IMG/VR virus record: IMGVR_UViG_3300031565_000067
Coordinates: 1 to 47,620 of that record
Strand: one strand, 5' to 3'
Length of the DNA: 47,620 bases
DNA from: a virus
Each line of letters begins with the position of its first letter. Position 1 is the first letter of the stretch. Both the position numbers and the translations under genes were made by a program. Under the pieces are notes generated by a model. It searched no databases. It was not told the origin of the DNA and saw nothing but the letters and a program-made list of their open reading frames with translations. Shown in pieces: positions 24,876 to 31,814 of this stretch.

Positions 24876-25204
24876 CCGTGCGCTTTCCGAGCGGAGTGGC
24901 CGTGACCTACAACGCGGCGACAAACTTCGAGTACCACACCGGAAACATCCGACTGGTTGACTCGCAGAACTGCTGGATCGCTGAAATCCAAGGGTCCGCC
25001 GCCGCGATTGTGGAACGCGTCGCCCCCTGCAAGGTCGCGCAGAGCATCAACGACACCGCCGCCGCGATTGCCCACCTGCTGGCGGTGGCGGAGCGCGAGG
25101 AGAGCCTGCCCTACTACGGCGCGGGGGCGAAGCTGGCCGAGTTGAAGCGGGCGCTGGGGCGGTTCGACGCGCGGTGCAGGGCGTGGAAAGGGGGTGCCTC
25201 GTGA
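24869..25204 (+). CDS. Hypothetical early protein
   Basis: 111 residues; AAAGGAGAATGAGCG precedes the ATG at 24869. An N-terminal beta part (TVRFPSGVAVTYNAATNFEY) is followed by helices (AAIVERVAPCKVAQSINDTA, LAELKRALGRFDARCRAW). The stop overlaps the next GTG by four bases. Proteins of this size and pattern recur in phage accessory clusters without a known role. Confidence 0.65.
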   Translation: MLTVRFPSGVAVTYNAATNFEYHTGNIRLVDSQNCWIAEIQGSAAAIVERVAPCKVAQSINDTAAAIAHLLAVAEREESLPYYGAGAKLAELKRALGRFDARCRAWKGGAS

Positions 25205-25518
25205 AGCTCGATGAGCTGCGGAAGGCCGCGGAGAAGGTGAAGTGGGCGCTACCGCTAGAGAAGCGCCATGATTTCTCTGCCCTGTGGATCAAGGATGGTG
25301 GGTTGGTGGCGCAACTGCCGGGCCAACCCCAGTTGGCCGCGTACCTCGCCCTCTCCGCGAACGCCCTGCCCGGCCTGCTGGCCGTGGTGAGGGCGGCGCA
25401 GGCACGTGTGCAATGTAAGATGGACACCCAGGCATGCATGTGCCACGGGAAGCTGTACCAGGCCCTGCGCAGGCTGGAAGGAGAAGCCGATGGAACTGGA
25501 GCCGATGACGAACGATGA
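25201..25518 (+). CDS. Hypothetical early protein
   Basis: 105 residues from the GTG at 25201. Helical N-terminus (KLDELRKAAEKVKWALPLEK), then a strand pair (FSALWIKDGGLVAQLPGQP), then two helices (PGLLAVVRAAQARVQCKMD). Two cysteines lie close together (ACMC). The 3' end overlaps the next gene by 29 bases. No domain is recognised. Confidence 0.65.
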   Translation: MKLDELRKAAEKVKWALPLEKRHDFSALWIKDGGLVAQLPGQPQLAAYLALSANALPGLLAVVRAAQARVQCKMDTQACMCHGKLYQALRRLEGEADGTGADDER

Positions 25519-26017
25519 ACTATTGGCCTTGTCGCACGATGCGGCAATAGCGGCGCTGCCAGAGGGCGTGTTGCTGCGCGTGCAGTGGGCGCTAGTCCAG
25601 GCCCATGCCGCGAATGTCTCCGAAGAACGGATCGACGCCCTTGAGGCCGAGCGCGCCCGCCTGGCCGCCGAGTGCGCGGCGCTGAGGGAGGCGGGAATCT
25701 ATCTACGGGTCATTGTGGATTCCGTGACCCCCATCTCGCCTGCAACCGTTGGGCACATGGAGTACGAGCAATCCGACTGCCTGGGCGCGATAGACGCCTG
25801 GGATGCTGCCGCCTCCTCCCCCGCCCCCCGCGTCGCGGCGATGCTGGCGGCGTGGGAACTGGCACTCGACGTGCTGCTCTACAGCGACACGGGCGAATAT
25901 GACGCCGCGCGGTATCTCGCGCTCAAAGACGCCTTCCGCGCCGCCCAGGCCAAGTGCGGGGAGCAACCCACAGCCCCCAAGGGGGCGGAAAGGAGCGACG
26001 ATGGGTGCCCTGAGTGA
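25490..26017 (+). CDS. Hypothetical helical protein
   Basis: 175 residues; GGAAGGAGA lies upstream of the ATG at 25490. Residues about 45-68 (VSEERIDALEAERARLAAEC) form a short coiled coil. The rest is Ala-rich and helical (RVAAMLAAWELALDVLLYSD, ARYLALKDAFRAAQAKCG). The tail TAPKGAERSDDG is encoded by a 31-base hairpin/ribosome-site cassette that recurs at 26369. It may be an oligomerisation or scaffold-like early protein. Function unknown. Confidence 0.6.
   Translation: MELEPMTNDELLALSHDAAIAALPEGVLLRVQWALVQAHAANVSEERIDALEAERARLAAECAALREAGIYLRVIVDSVTPISPATVGHMEYEQSDCLGAIDAWDAAASSPAPRVAAMLAAWELALDVLLYSDTGEYDAARYLALKDAFRAAQAKCGEQPTAPKGAERSDDGCPE
25973..26003 (+). repeat. Hairpin plus ribosome-site cassette, copy 1
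   Basis: A CCCC(C)AAGGGG hairpin, GGAAAGGAG and ATG in 31 bases; nearly the same sequence recurs at 26369-26399. It simultaneously encodes the end of one protein (TAPKGAE) and the start signals of the next. The hairpin sits just upstream of the ribosome site and could tune translation. Confidence 0.6.
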
Positions 26018-26216
26018 CCACTACAAGGCGAAGCACGAGGCCCTCAAGGAGAAGGCGCTGGACGCCAGCCACCCATACACGCGCGACCGCATCGCGTATC
26101 TTGGGGCCGAGCTTGGCAAGGTGCGCGATGAATTGGCCCGTGTGGGCAAGGCCGTGTGTGAGCAGCGCCATGACCCATTCGGGCATGCGTGTCTGGCTGA
26201 AAAGGAGAAGCGCTGA
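26001..26216 (+). CDS. Small helical hypothetical protein
   Basis: 71 residues from the ATG at 26001, with GAAAGGAG upstream. It is a short helical hairpin (SDHYKAKHEALKEKALDASH, then AELGKVRDELARVGKAVC) with two cysteines and a Lys/Arg-rich end. The stop is joined to the next start (TGATG). No function is known. Confidence 0.6.
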   Translation: MGALSDHYKAKHEALKEKALDASHPYTRDRIAYLGAELGKVRDELARVGKAVCEQRHDPFGHACLAEKEKR

Positions 26217-26404
26217 TGGCCCGACGCTGCATAGGCTTCGGCGAGTTCGAGGGCAAGTGCCCCAACGTGGCGGGGACGCCGTGGACGCCTCTGTGGTGCC
26301 TGCGGTGCGACGAACTCCGCCGGGCGCACATCACGCGGCGGCTGGAGGCCCTCGTAGGCAGGGCCACTGCCCCGAAGGGGGCGGAAGGAGCGAGCGATGC
26401 TTGA
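26216..26404 (+). CDS. Small zinc-knuckle protein
   Basis: 62 residues; AGGAGAAG precedes the ATG at 26216, whose A is the last base of the previous stop codon. Cysteines at 5, 15, 28 and 31 (RRCIGF, GKCPN, WCLRCDE) can bind one zinc. The C-terminus is a basic helix ending TAPKGAEGASDA, shared with the protein at 25490. This is a compact nucleic-acid-type knuckle; function unknown. Confidence 0.6.
   Translation: MARRCIGFGEFEGKCPNVAGTPWTPLWCLRCDELRRAHITRRLEALVGRATAPKGAEGASDA
26369..26399 (+). repeat. Hairpin plus ribosome-site cassette, copy 2
   Basis: A second copy of the CCCCGAAGGGG hairpin with GGAAGGAG and ATG, differing from the copy at 25973 by a few substitutions and one-base shifts. 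Two genes thus end with nearly the same peptide and hand over to the next gene through the same signal, which suggests a duplicated module. Confidence 0.6.
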
Positions 26405-26825
26405 CCTGACCAGGCCCGAGGGCCGCAGCGCCGCGAACGAGAAGGCGGCAAGGCTCATTGGCGTTCCGGCATTCCCTGTGTGGGAGTGCGGCTGCGGAGC
26501 GTCCGGCCCGGAGCCGAGCGGGGGCATTCAGATCGATTGCCCCATGTGCGGACTACCCGTGGCGCACCGCCCAGCGCCCGACTTCCTCTCTGGCCTGCGC
26601 CCCGACGGGACGTGCGATGAGAGCAAGGTCAACGGCGACCTGCTGTGGAGGGTGCTTCTCGCCTGCCGTGGGGATTGCTACATTGTGTCCCTCCATGTGC
26701 ACTGGAACGGCGAGGGCTGGGATAGCTTTGCGATGGGACGGTCCTACCACCACGCCCACCCCGTCGCGGCCCTGCTGCTCGCCGCAGGTCACGCGCGGCT
26801 GCTGGACAAAGGAGAAGGGAAGTGA
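26397..26825 (+). CDS. ABA-sandwich-like protein with zinc knuckle
   Basis: 142 residues from the ATG at 26397, eight bases inside the previous gene. CGCGAS at about 32-37 and CPMCGLP at about 49-55 form a four-cysteine knuckle in the first half. The second half (LLACRGDCYIVSLHVHWNGE, SYHHAHPVAALLLAAGHARL) resembles the alpha-beta pattern of phage ABA-sandwich proteins. It would be a relative of the gene at 23666 with an added zinc module. Function unknown. Confidence 0.55.
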   Translation: MLDLTRPEGRSAANEKAARLIGVPAFPVWECGCGASGPEPSGGIQIDCPMCGLPVAHRPAPDFLSGLRPDGTCDESKVNGDLLWRVLLACRGDCYIVSLHVHWNGEGWDSFAMGRSYHHAHPVAALLLAAGHARLLDKGEGK

Positions 26826-27124
26826 AGTCCTTGCCGACCTGTGACGATTGCACCGGGCGCTTTGGCTGCACGTGGCCTGAACGCAAGACCGGCGGGCCAT
26901 GCACGGGCTTCGTGCGCGCTCCGCTTCCCCCCGCCGTCAAGCGCGCCTTCGCGGCGTTCCGGCGCTACGTCAAGGTGCGCCGCGAGTACGAGACCGCCAT
27001 GATCGCGCTCGCGCCCCATGTCGAGGTGCCGGAGGGCCTGTGCGGGCTGGCAACGAAGGCGGGGCTCGCCGAGGGCAAGCTGCTCCGCGCCATCGCCCGC
27101 GCGGAGGGGAAAGCCCGTGGCTGA
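26822..27124 (+). CDS. Small cysteine-containing hypothetical protein
   Basis: 100 residues from a GTG at 26822, overlapping the previous stop. CDDC at 7-10, then C16 and C27, form a likely zinc site at the N-terminus. The remainder is two basic helices (FAAFRRYVKVRREYETAMIA, KLLRAIARAEGKARG). The stop overlaps the methyltransferase start by eight bases. No named domain. Confidence 0.6.
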   Translation: MKSLPTCDDCTGRFGCTWPERKTGGPCTGFVRAPLPPAVKRAFAAFRRYVKVRREYETAMIALAPHVEVPEGLCGLATKAGLAEGKLLRAIARAEGKARG

Positions 27125-28895
27125 GCTCCTCGACCTCCGCGTCGGCCACGCCCTCGACCTGCTGCGCGAGTTGCCGGCGGAGTCTGTGCATTGCGTGGTG
27201 ACGAGCATCCCCTACTGGGGGCTGCGGGCCTACGCCGGCCTCACGGCCTACGTCTGGGGCGGGCGGAGCGACTGCCCGCACGAGTGGAGCGATGAGCTTC
27301 CCCGTGTCGGGAACGAGCACCGCGACGGGCTGGGAGCGAACTCCACCTTCGCCGGCCGCGCCGACAAGGCGGCGGTGAGAGAGAGTTTCCGCCGCGACGA
27401 TGCCGAGTGTGCAGTGAAAAGCACTGGCGGCCAGCACTGCCGGCTGTGCGGCGCGTGGCGCGGCCACTTCGGGAGCGAGCCGCTGCACGACTGCGGAGCG
27501 CACGGGCGCCGCGCACTCCTCGGCTTCGAGCAGAAGCCCGACTTCGATTGGGACGACACCGCCCAAATGTGGGTGCCCGTCGGCCAGTCGTGGCAGCCCG
27601 TGTTCGGCCCGCCTGAGCCGCCCTGCCCCACGTGCTACGTCTGCCACGTCCGCACGATCTGGGCCGCCCTCTGGCGCGTCCTGCGCGACGACGGCGTGTG
27701 CTTCCTCAACATCGGCGATTCGTACGCGGGGACGGGCAGCGGGGCGGGCACGGGCAACTTCGCAGAGAAGAACAATCCCCAAGCGTGGACGCCCAATGGC
27801 AAGCGCGCCCCCGACCTCAAGCCGAAGGGCATGTGCCTCATCCCCCAGCGGCTCGCCCTGGCCCTTGACGCCGACGGCTGGTGGGTGCGCAACGAAATCA
27901 TCTGGCACAAGAAGTCGGCCATGCCCGAAAGCGCGAGCGACCGCTGCACGCGCAACCACGAGCAGATATGGCTCCTCGCCAAGAGCGAGAGCTACTTCTG
28001 GGACCAGGTGGCCGTGAGGGAGAGGGGCAACCTCCCTGCGGGGACTCGCGGGGGCAAGGCGAGCGCGGCCAGGGCCGGAGCCGACGGCGTGAACTCACGG
28101 CCAACGGAATACGCCGAGAGTACCGGTTCGCGCAATCTCCGCACGGTCTGGACGCTCAAGCCGGAGCCGTGCGACTGGGCCTACTGCCGGGGCTGCGACA
28201 CGCTCTTCCTCGGCAGCGACCGCGACGGCATCCGCCAGTACTGCGCGGACTGCGGCAAGCCCTGGCCGAAGCCGCGCCGCAAGGAGTACGTGCCCAAGCA
28301 CTGTGCCGCCTGCGGCAGCGACAAGCGCATCCAGGAATGCCCCGTGTGCAAGCGGACGGACGCCTGGGTCGCGCACTACGCGGCCTTCCCCAGCGGCCTC
28401 CCCCGCCGCTGCATCCGCGCCGCGACGAGCGAACGGGGCGTCTGCCCCAAGTGCGGGAAGCAGTGGGAGAGGGTGGTGAACAAAACGCTTGAACCGCAGT
28501 ACGAAACGCGGCATGGCGGATTCTCCGCACGGGGCGACAGGGCAGGAATGGTGGACATGAGCAAGACTTGGAAACCTGGCACGACTGCTGTTTCCACCCT
28601 CGGCTTTCGCCCGACGTGCGGCTGCCACAAGCGCAAGCCCTTGCACACCTGGGGCCGCGGCCCCGAGCCCGACCCGCCGGCCCCCGCGACCGTCCTCGAC
28701 CCCTTCAACGGCACGGGCACCACGACCATCGTCGCCCGCCAACTGGGCCGCCGAGCCATCGGCTTCGACGCCGGCGCCGACTACGTGGCCGTGGCCCGCA
28801 AGCGCTGCGCCGTCCTCGGCGAGCGGGCCACCCAGCCCGTGCCCGCCGGCGAAATGCCCCTGTTTCAGCATGCGTTGAAAGGAGAGAAGAAGTGA
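27117..28895 (+). CDS. DNA methyltransferase (N4/N6, beta-class order) with inserted zinc ribbons
   Basis: 592 residues from a GTG at 27117. The catalytic motif IV comes first (TSIPYWGLRAY, 29-39), and the SAM-binding motif I last (DPFNGTGTT, about 527-535, then GFDAGADYV), the permuted beta-class order usual for phage methylases. Between them lie several CxxC pairs (CRLC, CPTC, CRGC/CADC, CAAC/CPVC, CPKC). NIGDSYAG and RLALALDADGWWVRNEIIWH are family signatures. The usual SPPYW reads SIPYW here. It would methylate A or C in a short site, protecting phage DNA or altering host gene control. No restriction partner is seen. Confidence 0.85.
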   Translation: MAELLDLRVGHALDLLRELPAESVHCVVTSIPYWGLRAYAGLTAYVWGGRSDCPHEWSDELPRVGNEHRDGLGANSTFAGRADKAAVRESFRRDDAECAVKSTGGQHCRLCGAWRGHFGSEPLHDCGAHGRRALLGFEQKPDFDWDDTAQMWVPVGQSWQPVFGPPEPPCPTCYVCHVRTIWAALWRVLRDDGVCFLNIGDSYAGTGSGAGTGNFAEKNNPQAWTPNGKRAPDLKPKGMCLIPQRLALALDADGWWVRNEIIWHKKSAMPESASDRCTRNHEQIWLLAKSESYFWDQVAVRERGNLPAGTRGGKASAARAGADGVNSRPTEYAESTGSRNLRTVWTLKPEPCDWAYCRGCDTLFLGSDRDGIRQYCADCGKPWPKPRRKEYVPKHCAACGSDKRIQECPVCKRTDAWVAHYAAFPSGLPRRCIRAATSERGVCPKCGKQWERVVNKTLEPQYETRHGGFSARGDRAGMVDMSKTWKPGTTAVSTLGFRPTCGCHKRKPLHTWGRGPEPDPPAPATVLDPFNGTGTTTIVARQLGRRAIGFDAGADYVAVARKRCAVLGERATQPVPAGEMPLFQHALKGEKK

Positions 28896-29185
28896 CATCC
28901 ACGCCGGCGACGAAGGAGACCCTCGACGCCCTGTGCCTGCGCCGCGCGCGCATGGGGATCGGCGAGGCGATTGCCATCGCCAAGCGCGAGAAGCTGATCG
29001 ATGTCCTATCCGACACACCACTGGCAGGAGTAGCGAAGCATGAGCGCCAGAAGACTCAGTCTCTTCATCCCCGGACTCCCCGTGGCGAAGGGAAGCGCAA
29101 GGGCCTTCATGGTCGGGCGCAAGGGGCCGGACGGAAAGGTCGATCCGCGCCACGCCAGGCCGGTGGTCGTTCAGACCAACGCTAA
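28892..29185 (+). CDS. Short hypothetical protein overlapping the RusA-like gene
   Basis: A GTG at 28892 overlaps the methyltransferase stop; AAAGGAGAGAAG lies upstream. The first 50 residues (TPATKETLDALCLRRARMGI, GEAIAIAKREKLIDVLSD) are well-formed helices. Past 29040 the frame continues 146 bases inside the resolvase gene and turns into Arg/Gly-rich filler, so the natural C-terminus may be shorter or disrupted. No function is recognised. Confidence 0.5.
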   Translation: MTSTPATKETLDALCLRRARMGIGEAIAIAKREKLIDVLSDTPLAGVAKHERQKTQSLHPRTPRGEGKRKGLHGRAQGAGRKGRSAPRQAGGRSDQR

Positions 29186-29609
29186 GCGCCAGAAGGGGTG
29201 GGCTTCGGAGATCAGTGCTGCCGTCCAGCGCGAGCTGGGCCAGAGCCACGAGGGGATCGTGTTCATCACGCGGATGGAGTTCGTAATGCCCCGGCCGAAC
29301 AGCCACTTCCGCAGCAACAGGAAGCCCCTCAAGGACGGCTCGGTGTGGCTCCGCGATGACGCCCCCTACTACCACGCGCAGGACCCCGACCTCGACAAGC
29401 TGGCGCGCCTGGTGCTCGACGCCCTGAGTGCTGGGGTGGCGTACAACAACGATAACGTCGTCGTGGCGGCCTACGCCCTCACGAAGCGATACGAGATGCC
29501 CTACGACAGGTCCACGGGGCTCTACCTCGACGTGGAGCTTGCCGAGCAGCCCCGCATCGCGGAGTTGTGCTGGAAGCCGTCGAAGGAGGCCCTGCTGCCC
29601 GCGTGCTGA
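29040..29609 (+). CDS. RusA-like Holliday junction resolvase
   Basis: 189 residues; CAGGAG precedes the ATG at 29040. The start LSLFIPGLPVAKGSARAF is the family's beta-strand entry (FxxPGxPVxKxRxR). The metal-binding acidic set is present: D117 and D119 (DPDLDK), D127 (LVLDAL) and D138 (YNNDNVV). Length is greater than the 120 residues of RusA, from insertions near 25-55 and a longer C-terminus. It would cut four-way junctions made by the YqaJ-driven recombination or by replication before packaging. Confidence 0.85.
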   Translation: MSARRLSLFIPGLPVAKGSARAFMVGRKGPDGKVDPRHARPVVVQTNAKRQKGWASEISAAVQRELGQSHEGIVFITRMEFVMPRPNSHFRSNRKPLKDGSVWLRDDAPYYHAQDPDLDKLARLVLDALSAGVAYNNDNVVVAAYALTKRYEMPYDRSTGLYLDVELAEQPRIAELCWKPSKEALLPAC

Positions 29610-29673
29610 CTTACGGCCGACGTGCCGGACGTCCGCAGGTGCCCACTTTTTGCAGCAAGGTGAGGAGAACGCA

Positions 29674-29922
29674 ATGAAGGAAGCAGAGGAAGGTGAGCAC
29701 AGGAACGCCTTCGAGCGGCTCTATCGGGAGAACCTCTCCTTGGCGCCGATGGCGCAGATCAACGCTCCGCTCGTCTGGCACCCGGCAAGCCGCTCGTGGC
29801 GTTGGCGGGGCCGCGACGGCTATCCCCTCCGGAAGCACTACGACTGCGCCAAGAACCTTGCTTCTCCACTGTCTGGCTGCCACCATCGTTCCCGTCCCGC
29901 CGATAGCACCCGGCCCGTCTGA
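29674..29922 (+). CDS. Small hypothetical protein, last gene of the early operon
   Basis: 82 residues; TGAGGAG lies eight bases before the ATG at 29674. The sequence EGEHRNAFERLYRENLSLAP and WHPASRSWRWRGRDGYPLRK looks like a genuine small protein, with Trp/Arg-rich centre. The last 164 bases are antisense to the tail of the serine-recombinase relative on the other strand. This marks where the rightward early and the leftward operons converge. Confidence 0.55.
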   Translation: MKEAEEGEHRNAFERLYRENLSLAPMAQINAPLVWHPASRSWRWRGRDGYPLRKHYDCAKNLASPLSGCHHRSRPADSTRPV

Positions 29923-30526
29923 GGATCCGCCGGATCGTGTTGGCCGCCCAGCGCCTCCCGCGCGGCGGTATCCCCTCTTTCTCCAGCATGCGGACAATAT
30001 CTGTGAGTCCCAACCCGTCCTTGTGCCACTGGATGCAGGCGCTGATGACGGCCTGCTCCTCGGGGTCGCGGATCAGGACGTGGCGCGTGGGGTGGCGCGC
30101 GTACCCGTAGGGTGTGCGGTCAATGGCCCGGTCGTAGCCGAACTCTCTCCCTGCCTCTTTGATGCCGGTCCGCAGGGCCCGCAAACATCTTGCCACGTCC
30201 CCGGACGTTTCGGGGAAGGCATGCGAGCCATTTCTGAGGAAGGCCACGGACGCCTTGCGGTGGGCCAGCTCGATGGCCAGGCCTTGGGCCGCCGGGGAGC
30301 CGCGCGGGGCCAGGGCCTCAGGTGTCTCGGCCAGGAGCAGGTAGCTGGGGCGCAGCGCGGCGATGGCCCGGCAAAGTCCTGGCAGGTAGTTGTCCGGTGG
30401 TGGTGGCTGGTCGTCGCCGTAGGTGGCAAGAATCTCCACGGCGTTCTGCTCGGCCAGGTCAACGAGGTCGTTGGCCAGGGGGCCGGCGTCGGGGGCGGCC
30501 CCGAGGTACGCGATGGCGGAGCGCAT
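29759..30526 (-). CDS. Serine-recombinase relative lacking catalytic residues
   Basis: 255 residues; AAAAGGAG lies nine bases upstream of the ATG at 30526. Residues 1-100 keep the outline of a resolvase domain (AIAYLGAAP, LVDLAEQNAVEILATYGD, LCRAIAALRPSYLLLAETPE), but the usual YxRVSxxxQ reads YLGAAPDAG, so the Arg and nucleophilic Ser are gone, and the LxRLSR segment reads AETPEALAP. Residues about 128-204 are a good recombinase DNA-binding domain (RTPYGYARH, EQAVISACIQWHKDGLGL, NTIRRILRR). It probably binds DNA without cutting, as a regulator or decoy. It ends the leftward operon. Confidence 0.7.
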   Translation of the reverse strand: MRSAIAYLGAAPDAGPLANDLVDLAEQNAVEILATYGDDQPPPPDNYLPGLCRAIAALRPSYLLLAETPEALAPRGSPAAQGLAIELAHRKASVAFLRNGSHAFPETSGDVARCLRALRTGIKEAGREFGYDRAIDRTPYGYARHPTRHVLIRDPEEQAVISACIQWHKDGLGLTDIVRMLEKEGIPPRGRRWAANTIRRILRRAGCYRRDGNDGGSQTVEKQGSWRSRSASGGDSRRGPANATSGLPGARRAER

Positions 30527-30541
30527 GGGGTGAGTCTCCTT

Positions 30542-30880
30542 TTACACGAATCGGGGTGGCGGTAGCGGGATAGGTTCGTGCTGCGGGCGCCAAAGATGCA
30601 GGCAGAACGGATGAAGATTCTTGTAGACAGAGCGTGGCGGGTGAAGCTGCATGACAGCCTCGTCCGGCCTAAAGAACACTTCCTTGACAAAAGCCATTTC
30701 GTCCCATGTCGGGCACCGGTCGGCTAGGGAAACCGAAACGTGGTCCCAGTCTCCGCCCCATGAGGCGATGATCCGTAGCGTTGATCCTGTGGGGCCGCAC
30801 ATGGTCGCAACAATCCCATCCGGGCCGGCGTTGAGTGGGATCAGCAGTCTGCATTTGGACAGGAACAGAGGCGAGTGCAT
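30542..30880 (-). CDS. Phage DUF7694-like protein
   Basis: 112 residues. I prefer the ATG at 30880, preceded by GAAAGGAAGG, over a TTG at 30901. The core WDHVSVSLADRCPTWDEMAF, then KEVFFRPDEAVMQLHPPRS and CLHLWRP matches a conserved small phage family with an HVSVS-type strand, a PTWDEM helix and a QLHPPxS loop, which I believe is DUF7694. It is common in phage accessory regions, but its biochemical role is unknown. Confidence 0.75.
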   Translation of the reverse strand: MHSPLFLSKCRLLIPLNAGPDGIVATMCGPTGSTLRIIASWGGDWDHVSVSLADRCPTWDEMAFVKEVFFRPDEAVMQLHPPRSVYKNLHPFCLHLWRPQHEPIPLPPPRFV

Positions 30881-30893
30881 GGGGGCCTTCCTT

Positions 30894-31247
30894 TCAGGCA
30901 AAGAGGACTCCCGCGGGCCGCTTCCAGGCCGGCACGGGCGCCAGCTCTGTGATCCGCGCCTGGCCTCGGCGCCTCGGGCGCGGCTTGGCCTTGCGCCGGC
31001 TCTTCGCCGGCGGGGGCGGCGGCGGGGCCGCGTAGCACACGGTCAGGTCAGGCACGGCATGGAGCTGCGCCGATACCCAGTCGTCGTTGACGTAGGCGGT
31101 TTGCAGATCGGGTCGGAAACGCGCGAGGGTTTCGCCCGTCTCAACGTCCTGGTACACGACGGCCGGGCCGTCTCGCCGCTTGGCCGTCAGCCGGAGCGCC
31201 CCGTCAACGGCCTCGGCAATCTCCCGTTGGAGCGGCGTGAGTCGCAT
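30894..31247 (-). CDS. Hypothetical protein with Pro-run and basic tail
   Basis: 117 residues; CAGGAGGCCCG lies upstream of the ATG at 31247, one of five leftward genes with this leader. Residues 1-70 are a helical then beta unit (TPLQREIAEAVDGALRL, VVYQDVETGETLARFRPD). A run of seven prolines at about 78-84 leads into a Lys/Arg-rich stretch (KSRRKAKPRPRRRGQARI), suggesting nucleic-acid contact. No named domain. Confidence 0.65.
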   Translation of the reverse strand: MRLTPLQREIAEAVDGALRLTAKRRDGPAVVYQDVETGETLARFRPDLQTAYVNDDWVSAQLHAVPDLTVCYAAPPPPPPAKSRRKAKPRPRRRGQARITELAPVPAWKRPAGVLFA

Positions 31248-31267
31248 TGTCTCGGGCCTCCTGTTCC

Positions 31268-31465
31268 TTAGCGGGTTACGGTGGCAAGCAGTTCGCCCGT
31301 ATCGTCCTCGACAATCTCGATCCGTTCGATCTGGTCGTCCACCTTGAGAGCGCACTTGGCGCAGAGGCGCAAGACTTCCACGGTCATGAGCGAGGGGTGA
31401 TTGAGTCCTGTGAGATACTCCCATCGGACGCGGCGGCCATTCACGACGGGCCATAGACGCTTCAT
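31268..31465 (-). CDS. Small hypothetical protein
   Basis: 65 residues; AGGAG lies nine bases upstream of the ATG at 31465. It has an N-terminal strand segment (KRLWPVVNGRRVRWEYLTGL), a CAKC pair in the middle and an acidic strand pair at the end (QIERIEIVEDDTGELLATV). The pattern suggests a small beta-rich or swapped dimer fold. No function known. Confidence 0.6.
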   Translation of the reverse strand: MKRLWPVVNGRRVRWEYLTGLNHPSLMTVEVLRLCAKCALKVDDQIERIEIVEDDTGELLATVTR

Positions 31466-31491
31466 GTCACAATCTCCTGTGCTGTGGCGGG

Positions 31492-31596
31492 TTAGGCCCG
31501 CATTTTCCATAGGCAGAACCACGCCACGCCGCAGACGCCGATCAGGTACGTCAGGACGCGGCACACGACTTCAAGCGCGGTCGGGTCGGTGTGCAT
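31492..31596 (-). CDS. 34-residue single-pass membrane mini-protein
   Basis: GTAGGAG lies nine bases upstream of the ATG at 31596. The product is MHTDPTALEVVCRVLTYLIG followed by a hydrophobic continuation to about residue 29 and a short basic end (KMRA). It has the make-up of one membrane-spanning helix with two cysteines. It sits between two small genes of the leftward operon with gaps of only a few bases. Possible roles include a membrane regulator or a small inhibitor; this is inference. Confidence 0.55.
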   Translation of the reverse strand: MHTDPTALEVVCRVLTYLIGVCGVAWFCLWKMRA

Positions 31597-31599
31597 GGG

Positions 31600-31803
31600 T
31601 CAGGCTCCTACGTGCTGGTGGTGAAGGCGGACCGCCCGGGTGTCGAGGTAGACCTGGGCGCCGCGATTCTCCTCGCGGAGTTCGGCCAGCAGGAACCGGG
31701 CGCAACGCTCGGCCTGGGTTTTCTTGTGATCCTCGAGGACTGCCCACAACTCAACGGGGGCCGTGCGGGTTTCCCGCATCAGGACTCGGTAGTCTCGGGC
31801 CAT
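31600..31803 (-). CDS. Small helical hypothetical protein
   Basis: 67 residues; CTAGGAG lies eight bases upstream of the ATG at 31803. It is a basic/acidic mixed helix (VELWAVLEDHKKTQAERCAR, FLLAELREENRGAQVYLDTR) and ends His-rich (RLHHQHVGA). Its stop is three bases from the start of the membrane mini-protein, so the two are probably cotranslated. No function known. Confidence 0.6.
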   Translation of the reverse strand: MARDYRVLMRETRTAPVELWAVLEDHKKTQAERCARFLLAELREENRGAQVYLDTRAVRLHHQHVGA

Positions 31804-31814
31804 GTGACAAGCTC

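Noticed and set aside
29610-29673. Hairpin-like GACGT/ACGTC with a T5 tract as a terminator
   Set aside because: The stem is only five pairs and the T-run lies too far from it to be convincing.
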